Shown: piece by piece, positions 7,736 through 16,744 of the stretch
Layout: every line of letters starts with the position of its first letter
Position numbering within the stretch: position 1 is the stretch's first letter
Assembly: GCA_050700835.1 (NCBI GenBank)
Contig: JBOHDX010000004.1
Span: 1-64,000, forward strand
Reading direction: 5' to 3'
DNA: 64,000 nucleotides
From: JBOHDX01 sp050700835
Lineage (GTDB): Bacteria; Actinomycetota; Actinomycetes; Propionibacteriales; Nocardioidaceae
Program-made: the position numbers and the translations under genes
Notes under the pieces: model-generated
Seen by the model: the letters and a program-made list of their open reading frames with translations, nothing else
What the model was told of the DNA's origin: nothing
The model's database searches: none

Positions 7736-8173
7736 TCATTCCCTCACAGACAGGCGCGAGACGACCGTCACGTCCTCCTCGGTGACCTCGCCGTCGACGA
7801 TCCGGTACGACCGGAAGTCCGCCCGGCCATCGGCGCCCGCCACCTCGCGGGTCGACACCAGTACGTAGTGCGCACCGGGCTCCTGCGCGAGATCGATGTC
7901 GGTACGACTGGGGTACGCCTCGGTCCCCGTGTGTGAGTGGTAGATGACCACCGGCTCCTCGTCCCGGTCGTCCATCTCGCGATAGAGCGCCAACAGGTCG
8001 GCCGGGTCGAACTCGTAGAACGTCGGTGACATCGCCGCGTTGAGCATCGGTACGTGACGGGTCGGGCGGTCAGACCCGGCGGCCCCCGCGACGACGCCGC
8101 AGGCCTCGTCGGGGTGGTCCCGACGAGCGTGCGCGACGATCGCGTCGTACGTCGCCTGCTCGATGGTCAGCAC
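7736..8173 (-). CDS. mec: JAMM/Mov34 metalloprotease, CysO-cysteine hydrolase
   Basis: In M. tuberculosis, Mec (Rv1334) releases cysteine from CysO-cysteine. The 145-aa protein shows the full JAMM zinc site: E23 in HPDEACGVV, the HxH pair H79/H81 in VVIYHSHTGTEAYPS, and S89-x-x-D92. The start is GTG 8173. It lies 80 bp upstream of cysO in the same direction, so mec-cysO-cysM form the cysteine module. It is also the obvious candidate for trimming the unusual CysO tail. Confidence 0.93.
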   Translation of the reverse strand: MLTIEQATYDAIVAHARRDHPDEACGVVAGAAGSDRPTRHVPMLNAAMSPTFYEFDPADLLALYREMDDRDEEPVVIYHSHTGTEAYPSRTDIDLAQEPGAHYVLVSTREVAGADGRADFRSYRIVDGEVTEEDVTVVSRLSVRE

Positions 8174-8319
8174 GCGGTCGAGCGTAGGTCTCCGCGGCGG
8201 GCGATCCTCACCGTCGGCAGCCGCGTCCGGATGCCGAGACGCCGGGCCGGCCGCCGCTTCGCCAGGTCATGCACGCGGCCATTCGACGGACCCATCGCCG
8301 GGCGCCCAACGCCCACTCG

Positions 8320-8391
8320 CCGGACCAATCACCGGACCAATCACCGGACCAATCCCCGAGCCAATCACCAGGCCAATCACCGGGCCACTCG
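8320..8391. repeat. 12-bp tandem repeat, 6 units, abutting a stop codon
   Basis: Six 12-bp units based on CCGGACCAATCA run from 8320 to 8391. The first three are nearly identical and the last three drift. The array ends exactly at the stop codon (8392-8394) of the methyltransferase on the minus strand. The remaining gap to mec holds no gene. Confidence 0.9.
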
Positions 8392-9009
8392 CTAAGTCGC
8401 GCGGGCGAGCACGACATAGCGGTCGTCGTCGACCTCGCCACCCCACAGGGCGGGGTCGCCCAGCCGGTGTACGGCGACCTCGCGCGCATGCGGCCGCACC
8501 AGGTCGACCACGGTCGACTGGGCCAGGCCGGCACCGGTGGACCACTCGCCCTCAACGAGCACGAAGCGGCCGCCAGGTCGTAGCAGGGCAGCCCAACGGC
8601 CGACCACCTCGGCTGGTTCCGGCAGTGCCCACAGCACGTGCCGGACGAGCACCACGTCGTACGCCTCGGGCGGAAGCGCGGGGGTGGCGGCGTCACCGAC
8701 GAGGAAGCGGACGCTGACCCCAGCGTCGGACGCCTTCTCGGCCGCACGCTCAACCATGGCCGGCGCGAAGTCGAGCCCGGTGACGCGGTGTCCGTCCTCC
8801 GCGGCCAGGACCGCCAGCGACCCGGTGCCGCATCCGAGGTCGACCACATCGCTGCGGGCCACGGGGAGCCACTCGCGCAACCGCGCCCGCCAGGCCGCGC
8901 GAACCTCGTCAGGGCCCAGTCCATGGTCGGGCTCCTCGTCGAACGTCGCCGCCTGGCCGGCCCAATAGCTGCGCTGCTGCTCGTCGACCTGAGGCTCGCG
9001 CTGCGTCAT
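8392..9009 (-). CDS. Class I SAM-dependent methyltransferase
   Basis: The 205-aa protein has motif I VVDLGCGTGSLAVLA, motif II region HRVTGLDFAPAMVERA, an acidic VGDAATPALP, and the post-II VVLVRHVLWALPEP typical of UbiE/Methyltransf_11 small-molecule methyltransferases. The substrate cannot be told from the sequence. It sits between mec and the DUF2017 gene, where mycobacteria have a different gene (Rv1333), and may not be part of the cysteine module. Confidence 0.88.
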   Translation of the reverse strand: MTQREPQVDEQQRSYWAGQAATFDEEPDHGLGPDEVRAAWRARLREWLPVARSDVVDLGCGTGSLAVLAAEDGHRVTGLDFAPAMVERAAEKASDAGVSVRFLVGDAATPALPPEAYDVVLVRHVLWALPEPAEVVGRWAALLRPGGRFVLVEGEWSTGAGLAQSTVVDLVRPHAREVAVHRLGDPALWGGEVDDDRYVVLARAT

Positions 9010-9084
9010 TCCCGAACCCTAAGCGTCCCGAAAGGCACCCCTGTCACCGACGCCCCGCACGGTCGAGGTCACCCACCGGGCGCG

Positions 9085-9717
9085 TCACTGAGTCGCGTGG
9101 ATCAGGGTCTCCTGGACGTACGCCAACCAGTCGTACACGTCGTGCAGGAGGGAGTCGGGATCGTCTGCGGGGAGGGAGTTCCAACGCTCTTCGTCGTCCT
9201 GCTCGACCCCGAGCCTGGTGCCCATGGCGAGTCTGAGGTCGGTCAGGCAGCGCAACCACGCCGCCACGCCCGCCTGGTCGAGCTCCACCTCCACCGGCTC
9301 GGCGTCGGCGTCGTCGACGGCCGACGACGTCGGGTCCAGGCCACCGGACACCAACGAGGCGATGACCTCCGAGGCGTTGTCGGACTTGCCGTCGCGCAGG
9401 CCACGCTCGGTGTAGCGACGGAAGTCGCCCGCGCCTTCGTCGTCGTCGCGGTAGGCGTCCGGCAGCAGGCGGGCGAGGACCGGGTCGTCAGGCGCCTCGC
9501 TCGGCCCGTCCGTGTCGAGCAGCGCCTCGAGCGGGTCCTGGGTCGGCCTGGACTCGGGCTCACCGTCGCGGAGCAGCTCGATCAGCTGGGCCGCGAGGTT
9601 GGCGATCATGCGCGCCTCGTGCGGCTCGAACTGGGCGAAGACCCCGCCCCGCATCCGATGCTTGAAGGGCTTCACCGGCGGCCCTCGTCGGCGCACGTGG
9701 CGGCGCTCACTGGTCAT
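9085..9717 (-). CDS. DUF2017 family protein
   Basis: The 210-aa cytosolic protein matches the actinobacterial DUF2017 family that always follows clpS (Rv1332 position). It has a basic start, FAQFEPHEARMIANLAAQLI, an acidic linker with DDPVLARLLPDAYRDDDE, and a C-terminal helix DVYDWLAYVQETLI. The ATG at 9717 lies 11 bp inside the clpS gene, so translation is coupled. Function is unknown; a role with the ClpS adaptor is inference from synteny. Confidence 0.9.
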   Translation of the reverse strand: MTSERRHVRRRGPPVKPFKHRMRGGVFAQFEPHEARMIANLAAQLIELLRDGEPESRPTQDPLEALLDTDGPSEAPDDPVLARLLPDAYRDDDEGAGDFRRYTERGLRDGKSDNASEVIASLVSGGLDPTSSAVDDADAEPVEVELDQAGVAAWLRCLTDLRLAMGTRLGVEQDDEERWNSLPADDPDSLLHDVYDWLAYVQETLIHATQ

Positions 9718-10006
9718 CCTTTTGCAGCGTGGCCCATAGACCGTAGCCGTGCATGGCCTCGACGTCGCGCTCCATCTCCTCGCGGCTGCCGGTGGAAACC
9801 ACCGCCTTGCCCTCCTGGTGCACCGCGAGCATCAACTTGTCGGCCTTGCTCTGCGAGTAGCCGAAGTAGCTGCGGAACACGTAGCTCACGTAGGACATCA
9901 GGTTCACGGGGTCGTTCCAGACCAGAGTGATCCAGGGGCGTTCCAGCGCCAACTTCTCCTCGGCCTCGGGGCGGTCGACCTCGGTCGGCACAGGCGTTGA
10001 CGTCAC
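9707..10006 (-). CDS. clpS: ATP-dependent Clp protease adaptor ClpS
   Basis: ClpS binds N-degron substrates and delivers them to ClpC/ClpP. The core WITLVWNDPVNLMSYVSYVF carries the conserved N-D-x-x-N(T) metal/ligand pocket region, then KLMLAVHQEGKAVVSTGSRE and the VEAMHGYGLWATL end. GTG at 10006 gives 99 aa; an upstream GTG at 10024 would give 105. It is divergent in this neighbourhood from pncB, as in mycobacteria, but with two damaged genes inserted between. Confidence 0.93.
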   Translation of the reverse strand: MTSTPVPTEVDRPEAEEKLALERPWITLVWNDPVNLMSYVSYVFRSYFGYSQSKADKLMLAVHQEGKAVVSTGSREEMERDVEAMHGYGLWATLQKDDQ

Positions 10007-10062
10007 GGGTGCATTGTCTCGCACCGCCAGGACGGCCCTGCCCCCACCATCACCGATGCTGC

Positions 10063-11223
10063 TCAGCGACCGAGCGTCGCGGCGTACACCGCTGCCTCAC
10101 TGCGACCCCGCAGCCGCAGCTTGCGCAAGATGTTGCCGACGTGGTGCTCGGCCGTCTTCGTCGAGATGACCAGCCGCGTGGCGATCTCCGGGTTGGACAT
10201 GCCCTGAGCCAGCAACGTGAGCACCTGGCGCTCACGATTGGTCAGTACGCCCAGGGGTCCGTGATCGGCCGACGCCGGTCCGCCTTCGAGCCGGTGCAGC
10301 AGATCCTGCGCGGCAAATCTCTGCTGCGCACCGATAGGGCTGAAGCCGGCCAGCGCACGCCGCGCCTCAGACCGCGCCGCCACCGGGTCGAGGGTTGCCA
10401 GCACGGTAGCCAGCTCCAGCCGCAGCTGAGCGTCGGCATAGGCCTCCAGACCATCCAGCAGCTCGGCTGCCTCGGACCAGCGGCCCTGGCTGATCCGCAG
10501 GTCCGCCAGCACCGTGCGGGCGCGGAACCGCTGGTCGGCGCCCAGGCTCTCGGCCTCGAGCATCGAGTCGCGAAGCGTCGCCTCGGCTTCAGCCCACCGG
10601 CCGGCCAGGCACAGCAGCGAGCCGTAGGCGCTCCGGCAGTGGTTGAGCATCATGCTGGGAGTGGCATCCCGGTGCCAGGCGAGGGGCTCGCCCTTTGTCT
10701 CGACGGCGAGCCACGCCTGCAGCCTGGGCAGGTCACCGACCCGTTCGCAAGCCGAGATGAACGAGCATGTCACCTGCCCGGTGATGAAGATGTTGTCGCA
10801 TTCGCCGCTGCTGGCCATCGTCATGGCCTCGTCGATCCGGTTCATGCCGTCGTCGAACCGGCCTTGGTCCACGAGCGCCAGCCCGGAGTCGGCCAGTGCG
10901 CGACACTCCAGGTCGACATCGTCCAGCTCACGCGCCAACCGCAGGGCCAACCCGGCGTCGCGTTCCAGTGCGTCCGCGCTCGCGATGCTGCAGCCGATCA
11001 GCGCCAGCGCGACCCAACCCCGCTCGACGCATTGCTCGTCGCCTTCGAGCAGCCGCAGGGCCCGGGCCAGCCAGCCCGCAGCCAGCACGGCGTTGCCGAA
11101 CCCGGAGTGCTGCAACCGACCGAGGTGGCAGGCCGCGAGGGCGGCGCGACGTGACCGGCCGTCCTTCCGGTACGCGCGGTACGCGCACTCGAGACAGCGG
11201 CCGCTGGTCTCGAAGTCGGACAT
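10063..11223 (-). CDS. LuxR-family regulator with TPR-like N-terminus, probably 5'-truncated
   Basis: The C-terminal 65 residues form a LuxR helix-turn-helix (LTNRERQVLTLLAQGMSNPE, then STKTAEHHVGNILRKLRLRG). The rest is a helical TPR-like array. In related regulators the part starting here (GRCLECAYRAYRKDG, then GNAVLAAGWLARALRLLEG) follows a further 50-60 residues of TPR repeat. This protein begins at MSDFETSG in the middle of that repeat region. The loss coincides with the missing start of the divergent oxidoreductase. The 386-aa product may be partly functional or dead. Confidence 0.72.
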   Translation of the reverse strand: MSDFETSGRCLECAYRAYRKDGRSRRAALAACHLGRLQHSGFGNAVLAAGWLARALRLLEGDEQCVERGWVALALIGCSIASADALERDAGLALRLARELDDVDLECRALADSGLALVDQGRFDDGMNRIDEAMTMASSGECDNIFITGQVTCSFISACERVGDLPRLQAWLAVETKGEPLAWHRDATPSMMLNHCRSAYGSLLCLAGRWAEAEATLRDSMLEAESLGADQRFRARTVLADLRISQGRWSEAAELLDGLEAYADAQLRLELATVLATLDPVAARSEARRALAGFSPIGAQQRFAAQDLLHRLEGGPASADHGPLGVLTNRERQVLTLLAQGMSNPEIATRLVISTKTAEHHVGNILRKLRLRGRSEAAVYAATLGR

Positions 11224-11228
11224 CGCGA

Positions 11229-12584
11229 ACGCCAGATCTCGTCACCGACGGACCCGTCCTTCGGCCCGACGACGCTGGGTACGACGAGGAGGTCGCGACG
11301 TTCAACCTGGCCACCGCACACAGACCAGAGGTCGTCGTCGGCGCCACCGGAACGGCGGACGTCGTCGCCGCGGTGTGCTGGGCGCGTCAAGCCGGCCTGC
11401 CGGTGGCCGTGCAGGCCACCGGGCACGGTGCCAACAGTCCCGTCGACCACGGCGTCATGGTCAACACCCGCCGCATGACCGGTGTCCGCATCGACCCGGC
11501 CGCGAGGACGGCGACGATCGGCGCCGGCGCGAAGTGGAAGGCGGTCATCGATGCCGCCACGCCGCACGGCCTCGCCCCGCTGTCAGGGTCGTCGTCGGAC
11601 GTCGGCGTCGTCGGATACACGGTGGGCGGGGGACTCCCGGTGCTCGGCCGGGCCTTCGGCTACGCCGCCGACATGGTGCGCAGCTTCGAGGTCGTGACCG
11701 GCGACGGCCAGGTCCAGCAGGTCGATGCCGAGCACGAGCCGGAGCTGTTCTGGGCGCTGCGTGGCGGCAAGGGCAACGTCGGCATCGTGACGTCGCTGGT
11801 GTGCGGCCTGGTCCCTTTGGGCCGGTTCTACGGCGGCGGCGTGTTCTTTCCCGGCAGTGCGGCACCGAGGCTGCTGGACTCGTACCGTCAGTGGACGGCG
11901 ACGCTTGCGGACACCACCTGCACCGCCCTGGCGTTGCTGCGGCTGCCACCGCTTCCCGACATCCCCGAGCCGCTGCGCGGACAGTTCGTCGTGCACCTGC
12001 GCTTCGTGCATCTCGGTGACCGGTCCGAAGGCGAAGCCCTGCTCGCACCGATGCGCGCCGTCGCACCGGCCATCATCGACGCCGTGGACGAGATGGGATA
12101 TGCCGACATCGACCATGTGCACCAAGACCCCGACCATCCGGTACCGGCCAAGGAGAACAACACGCTGTTGCGTGAGCTGACTCCGGAGGCGGTCGACGCG
12201 TTGCTGGAGGTCGTCGGCCCGGACGCGTCCTCGCCACTGACCATCGTCTAGCTCCGCCACATGGGCGGGGCGCTGGCGCGGCCGGCGACCGTACCCGACG
12301 CCATCTCGGCCCGCGACGCAGCCTTCTGCTGCCTCGTGATCGGGATGATGGCGCCGCCGGTCGCTGGCCTGGTGCCCGCCGCGATCGACGACGTCATCGG
12401 CGCCCTCGCGCCCTGGTCGACCGGACGGTCGATGGTGAACCTGCACGGCACACCCGGCGACGACGCCGACCGCGCGCGAGCTTGGACCGACGGTGACCTT
12501 GCGCGCCTGCGCCGGGACAAGGCGAGGTACGACCCCGACAACCTGTTCCGCTTCGGACACTCGGTCCGCCCATCCAGCGCCTGA
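11229..12584 (+). pseudogene. FAD-binding (BBE-type) oxidoreductase with internal amber stop and no start
   Basis: The frame encodes a PCMH/FAD_binding_4 protein: RPEVVVGATGTADVVAAVCW, GHGANSPVDHGVMVNTRRM, then VGYTVGGGLPVLGRAFG, and at the C-terminus the BBE-domain pattern RYDPDNLFRFGHSV. A TAG at 12249-12251 interrupts the frame exactly where Glu is expected (TIV-stop-LRHMGGALARP). Downstream of it the same frame continues to 12584. Upstream of codon PDLVTDGPVLRP there is no ATG, GTG or TTG in frame before unrelated sequence. Two defects make it a pseudogene, unless a suppressor or sequencing error is involved. Confidence 0.82.
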
Positions 12585-12636
12585 CAAGGGGATTCTGACG
12601 GGCGGTGCGTGGTCGGGCATGGCCTAGCCTTGCGCC

Positions 12637-13947
12637 GTGACCTCCACGGCCCTGCTGACCGATCAGTACGAGCTGACCATGCTGCAGGCCGCGCTGCGAG
12701 ACGGCACCGCCCGCCGGCGCTGCATCTTCGAGCTGTTCGGCCGACGACTCCCCAACGGTCGCCGCTACGGTGTCGTGGCCGGCACCGGCCGGGCGCTCGA
12801 CCTGCTTGCCGACTTCCGGTTCGACGCCGAGGCGCTGGATCACCTGCATGCGCACGACATCGTCGACGCCGACACGCGTGAGTGGCTCGCGACGTACCGC
12901 TTCAGCGGCGACGTCTGGGGGTACGCCGAGGGCGAGACCTACTTCCCGGGCTCACCGATCCTGGTCGTCGACGGCTCGTTCGCGGAGGCGGTGCTGCTCG
13001 AGACGCTGCTGTTGTCGGTGTTCAACCACGACTCGGCGATCGCCTCGGCAGCCACGCGCATGCGGTTGGCCGCTGAGGGGCGTCCATGCATCGAGATGGG
13101 GGCTCGGCGTACTCATGAACAGGCGGCGGTCGCCGCCGCTCGCTCCGCTCACATCGCCGGGTTCGCGGCCACCTCGAACCTCGAGGCCGGACGCCGGTAC
13201 GGGATCCCGACCGCCGGGACGAGCGCGCACTCGTTCATCTTGCTGCACGACGTCGAGCGCGACGCGTTCACCGCCCAGGTCGACTCGCTCGGGACCGGGA
13301 CGACGCTGCTCGTCGACACCTATGACGTGGCGGAGGCGGTCCGGCTCGCCATCGAGGTGGCCGGACCCGGGCTCGGGGCGGTCCGGATCGACTCCGGCGA
13401 CCTTGTGTCCCTCGCCCGACAGGTGCGCCGGCACCTCGACGACCTGGGGGCGAGGAACACCAAGATCATCGTCACCAGCGACCTCGACGAGTACGCCATC
13501 GCCGCTTTGACCGCCGCGCCGGTCGACGGCTACGGCATCGGCACCGCCCTCGTCACCGGCTCTGGGCATCCCACCTGCGGGTTCGTCTACAAGCTGGTCG
13601 CGCGGGCGACGTCGGTGACCGGCGGGGCACCGCTGGTGGGCGTCGCCAAGAAGAGCAAGGACAAGCTGTCCGTCGGCGGCCGCAAGTGGGCACTGCGGCA
13701 GCTGAACGCGCGTGGCACCGCGACCGCCGAGGTGATCGGCATCGGCGCGATGCCGGACGGTGACCTCGACGACCGTCCGCTGCTGGTCCAGCTGGTCAAG
13801 GGCGGCGAGCGGGTCCACGACGAGTCGTTGCAGACTGTGCGGGACCGGCTCGACGCGTCATTGGCGGAGCTGCCCGTGCAGGCACGGCAACTGTCGCGGG
13901 GCGAACCCGCGATCCCCACCAGGTACCACATGGAGACTGCTCGATGA
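12637..13947 (+). CDS. pncB: Nicotinate phosphoribosyltransferase
   Basis: The enzyme joins nicotinate to PRPP, giving nicotinate mononucleotide in NAD salvage. The 436-aa protein opens with LLTDQYELTMLQAAL and has the FELFGRRLPNGRRYGVVAG, AGFAATSNLEAGRRYGIPTAGTSAHSFI and RIDSGDLVSLARQVR blocks that hold the catalytic histidine and phosphate-binding residues. The GTG start at 12637 is supported by the conserved N-terminus. It is coupled to the nicotinamidase gene by an ATGA overlap. Confidence 0.95.
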   Translation: MTSTALLTDQYELTMLQAALRDGTARRRCIFELFGRRLPNGRRYGVVAGTGRALDLLADFRFDAEALDHLHAHDIVDADTREWLATYRFSGDVWGYAEGETYFPGSPILVVDGSFAEAVLLETLLLSVFNHDSAIASAATRMRLAAEGRPCIEMGARRTHEQAAVAAARSAHIAGFAATSNLEAGRRYGIPTAGTSAHSFILLHDVERDAFTAQVDSLGTGTTLLVDTYDVAEAVRLAIEVAGPGLGAVRIDSGDLVSLARQVRRHLDDLGARNTKIIVTSDLDEYAIAALTAAPVDGYGIGTALVTGSGHPTCGFVYKLVARATSVTGGAPLVGVAKKSKDKLSVGGRKWALRQLNARGTATAEVIGIGAMPDGDLDDRPLLVQLVKGGERVHDESLQTVRDRLDASLAELPVQARQLSRGEPAIPTRYHMETAR

Positions 13948-14540
13948 AGAAGGCACTCATCGTCGTGGACGTGCAGAACGACTTCTGCGAAGGCGGTTCC
14001 CTGGCGGTCAGGGGCGGCGCCGAGGTCGCCGCCCGGATCGGCGCCCTGCTGCAGGGCTGGCTCGACGGGGCCAAGGACGTGCATGAGTACGCCGCGGTCG
14101 TCGCGACGAAGGACTATCACGTGGACCCCGGCTCGCACTTCTCCACCGACCCTGACTTCGTCACCTCCTGGCCGGTGCACTGTGTGGTCGGGACCGACGG
14201 CTCGCAGTTTCATCCGGCTCTGCGGCCCCGCCCGTTCGATTCGGTGTTCACCAAGGGCGAGCTGGAGGCGGCGTACTCCGGCTTCGAAGGCATGGACGAC
14301 GCCGGAACCCGGCTGGGCAGCTGGCTGCACGAACGGGACATCGACCGGGTCGACGTCTGCGGGATCGCGACGGACTTCTGCGTGCGCGCGACCGCTCTGG
14401 ACGCGGTCGAGCACGGCTTCGCGACGACGGTGCTGCTGTCCCTGACGGCAGCGGTGGCCCCGGACAACCTGGGCGACACGATGGCCGACTTCGACGCGGC
14501 CGGCATTCGCCTTCGCACCGGGCCTGACCTGGCCGTGTGA
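13944..14540 (+). CDS. pncA: Nicotinamidase (isochorismatase family)
   Basis: PncA hydrolyses nicotinamide to nicotinate, feeding PncB. The catalytic triad is visible as D9 (IVVDVQNDF), K104 (VFTKGE) and C146 (IATDFCVRAT). Likely metal ligands are D57, H59 and H65 in TKDYHVDPGSH and H79 in WPVHC. At 198 aa it is full length. Its ATG overlaps the pncB stop, so the two act as one salvage unit. Confidence 0.95.
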   Translation: MKKALIVVDVQNDFCEGGSLAVRGGAEVAARIGALLQGWLDGAKDVHEYAAVVATKDYHVDPGSHFSTDPDFVTSWPVHCVVGTDGSQFHPALRPRPFDSVFTKGELEAAYSGFEGMDDAGTRLGSWLHERDIDRVDVCGIATDFCVRATALDAVEHGFATTVLLSLTAAVAPDNLGDTMADFDAAGIRLRTGPDLAV

Positions 14541-14558
14541 GCCGCCGCACCGCGTCGA

Positions 14559-15017
14559 CTAGACCCCGAGGATCTTCAGGTCCTGCGGATCCGGCTCACC
14601 GGCGGCGAGGGCGAACCTGCGCATGCCCGCGAGCACCTGCTCGCGACCCTCGTCGTCGAGGCGGTCGAGGATCTTGGCGATCTCCCGCCGCCGCGCACGA
14701 GTCACGTCCCTGACCAGGACCCGGCCGGACTCGCTCAGCTCGATCAGCACCTCTCGACGACTTTCGGGGTTGCCGCTGCGTACGACCCAGCCGCGCTCCA
14801 CCAGCCGATCGGCCATCCTCGACAACGTGGACGGGTGGACCCCGGACAGCATCGCCAGGTCGCCGGAGCGCGTGGGGCCGCGGGTCGACAGCAGCACCAG
14901 CAGCCGGAACTGGGTCAACGACACCTGCTCCAGGGCCGCACCGACGGACTTCGCCACGACGCCGAGCAGGGCCCGGGACGACACCAACGTGGCGTCGACG
15001 GCATCACGATTGCTCAC
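14559..15017 (-). CDS. MarR-family transcriptional regulator
   Basis: The 152-aa protein has the MarR winged helix: LTQFRLLVLLSTRGPTRSGD, recognition helix VHPSTLSRMADRLVERGWVV, wing RSGNPESRREVLIELSESG, flanked by dimerisation helices. It is divergent from the acyl-CoA synthetase gene across 105 bp, so it may control that gene. It is convergent with pncA. Confidence 0.9.
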   Translation of the reverse strand: MSNRDAVDATLVSSRALLGVVAKSVGAALEQVSLTQFRLLVLLSTRGPTRSGDLAMLSGVHPSTLSRMADRLVERGWVVRSGNPESRREVLIELSESGRVLVRDVTRARRREIAKILDRLDDEGREQVLAGMRRFALAAGEPDPQDLKILGV

Positions 15018-15122
15018 AAGGGAAGCCTACGGTCCCGGGGCGGGAGGAAGTGCCGAGTTCTCCGACCTGGTGGCCGACGGGCAAGAGTTTCCGATGTGCA
15101 CGCGTACGGGCAGGATGACCTC

Positions 15123-16667
15123 ATGTCGTTCACTCTGGTCGACCTGCTTCGCGCCCACGGTCGTGACCACGGCGACCGGCCCGCGGTGGCGTGTGGCGAC
15201 CGCACCCTGACGTACTCCAACATCGACGAACGGTCGAATCGGTTCGGCCAGGCCCTTCGTGCCGACGGGCTTCGGCCCGGATCGAGGGTTGCCTATCTCG
15301 ACCTCAACCAGCCGGAGTTCTTCGACGTGCAGTTCGGGGCGGCCAAGCTGGGAAGTGTCGTCGCCCCGCTGAACTGGCGGCTGACGCCCTCCGAGCTCGG
15401 TGCGATCGCCGCCGACGCCGAGGCGGAGCTGCTCGTGATCGGGCCGTCATTCGCAGACCTCGCCGGCCAGATCAAGGAAGCGGCGCCGTCGATCCGGCGC
15501 GTCGTGGTTCCCGGCGTCGAGTACGAGGAGTGGCTGGCGGCCCATGATCCCGTCGACCCCGGCTTCGCCGGGGGACCCGACGACGTGGTCCTCCAGCTGT
15601 ACACGTCCGGCACCACCGGGCTGCCCAAGGGCGTGATGATCTCCAACTCCAACTGCTCGGCGCTTTTCAAGGTGGCCGACGCGTGGTCGGTGGACCATGA
15701 GTCGGTCTCCCTGGTGGCGATGCCGCTGTTCCACATCGGCGGATCCGGCTGGGCCATGGTCGGGCTGGCGCATGCCGCGCTCAACGTGTTGGTCCCCGAG
15801 ATCGAGCCCACCAGGCTGCTCGACCTGATCGTGGCTCGCCAGGTCAGCAACGCGTTCCTGGTGCCTGCGGTGCTGGCGATGCTGACGGCGGTACCCGGTG
15901 CCGCCGAACGCGACTACACCTCGCTCCGGTCGCTGGCGTACGGCGCGTCCCCGATCACGGTGCCGACGTTGCGCCGTGCTCTCGAGGTCTTCCGCACGCC
16001 GCTGTACCAGGTCTACGGACTGACCGAGACAACCGGCGCGATCACCCAGCTCGATGCGGACGACCACGACCCCGGAGGGCCGCGGGAGCACCTACTGCGG
16101 TCTGCTGGCCGGCCGTACCCGTGGGTCGAGCTCAAGACGGTCGACCCGGTCAGTGGCGACGACTGCGCAGCCGGCACGGTCGGGGAGGTGTGGATCAGGT
16201 CCGTCCAGGTGAGCCCCGGCTACTGGCGTCGGCCCGAGGAGACGGCGGTCGCGGTGACACCCGACGGTTGGTTGCGCACCGGGGACGCCGGCTACGTCGA
16301 CGGCGACGGCTATCTGTTCCTGACCGACCGGATCAAGGACATGATCGTGACCGGCGCCGAGAACGTGTACCCGGTCGACGTCGAGAACGTCCTGGCGGGG
16401 CACCCCGACGTGGCCGACGTCGCGGTCATCGGCGTGCCGGACGACACGTGGGGCGAGACCGTCAAGGCCGTCGTCGTCCGACGCCAGGGATCCCACGTCG
16501 GTGAGGCCGAGCTGCTGGAGTTCGCTCACGACCGACTGGCCGGCTTCAAGCGTCCGCGCTCGGTCGACTTCGTCGCCGACCTGCCGCGCAATGCGACGGG
16601 CAAGCTGCTCAAGCGGGTGCTGCGGGAGCCGTACTGGGCCGCGCGCGGTGACCGCCGCATCGGCTGA
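15123..16667 (+). CDS. Acyl-CoA synthetase (AMP-forming, ANL superfamily)
   Basis: The 514-aa enzyme activates a carboxylic acid as acyl-AMP and then acyl-CoA. It shows the P-loop-like LQLYTSGTTGLPKGVM, the YGLTETTGAI motif, the LRTGDAGYVDGDGYLFLTDR hinge and the C-terminal catalytic lysine in NATGKLLKRVL. The ATG at 15123 was chosen because homology begins at SFTLVDLLRAHG; the frame is open further upstream. Length and motifs fit medium or long-chain fatty acid or related acid ligases; the substrate is unknown. Confidence 0.92.
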   Translation: MSFTLVDLLRAHGRDHGDRPAVACGDRTLTYSNIDERSNRFGQALRADGLRPGSRVAYLDLNQPEFFDVQFGAAKLGSVVAPLNWRLTPSELGAIAADAEAELLVIGPSFADLAGQIKEAAPSIRRVVVPGVEYEEWLAAHDPVDPGFAGGPDDVVLQLYTSGTTGLPKGVMISNSNCSALFKVADAWSVDHESVSLVAMPLFHIGGSGWAMVGLAHAALNVLVPEIEPTRLLDLIVARQVSNAFLVPAVLAMLTAVPGAAERDYTSLRSLAYGASPITVPTLRRALEVFRTPLYQVYGLTETTGAITQLDADDHDPGGPREHLLRSAGRPYPWVELKTVDPVSGDDCAAGTVGEVWIRSVQVSPGYWRRPEETAVAVTPDGWLRTGDAGYVDGDGYLFLTDRIKDMIVTGAENVYPVDVENVLAGHPDVADVAVIGVPDDTWGETVKAVVVRRQGSHVGEAELLEFAHDRLAGFKRPRSVDFVADLPRNATGKLLKRVLREPYWAARGDRRIG

Positions 16668-16675
16668 CCCGGCTC

Positions 16676-16731
16676 GACCAAGGATCCGACGCTGCACCGG
16701 TCCTGGCCGGCTCAGCGTCGGATCCTTGGTC
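16676..16731. terminator. 19-bp perfect inverted repeat
   Basis: GACCAAGGATCCGACGCTG (16676-16694) and its exact complement (16713-16731) enclose an 18-nt loop. It lies between the stop of the acyl-CoA synthetase and the stop of a convergent small gene, so it probably acts as a two-way terminator, although neither side has a T-run. Confidence 0.75.
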
Positions 16732-16744
16732 TGTGGGGTGCGGG

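Noticed and set aside
8320..8391. A CRISPR array
   Set aside because: The units are 12 bp and directly adjacent, with no spacers and no cas genes; the other tandem arrays in the window are likewise spacer-free.
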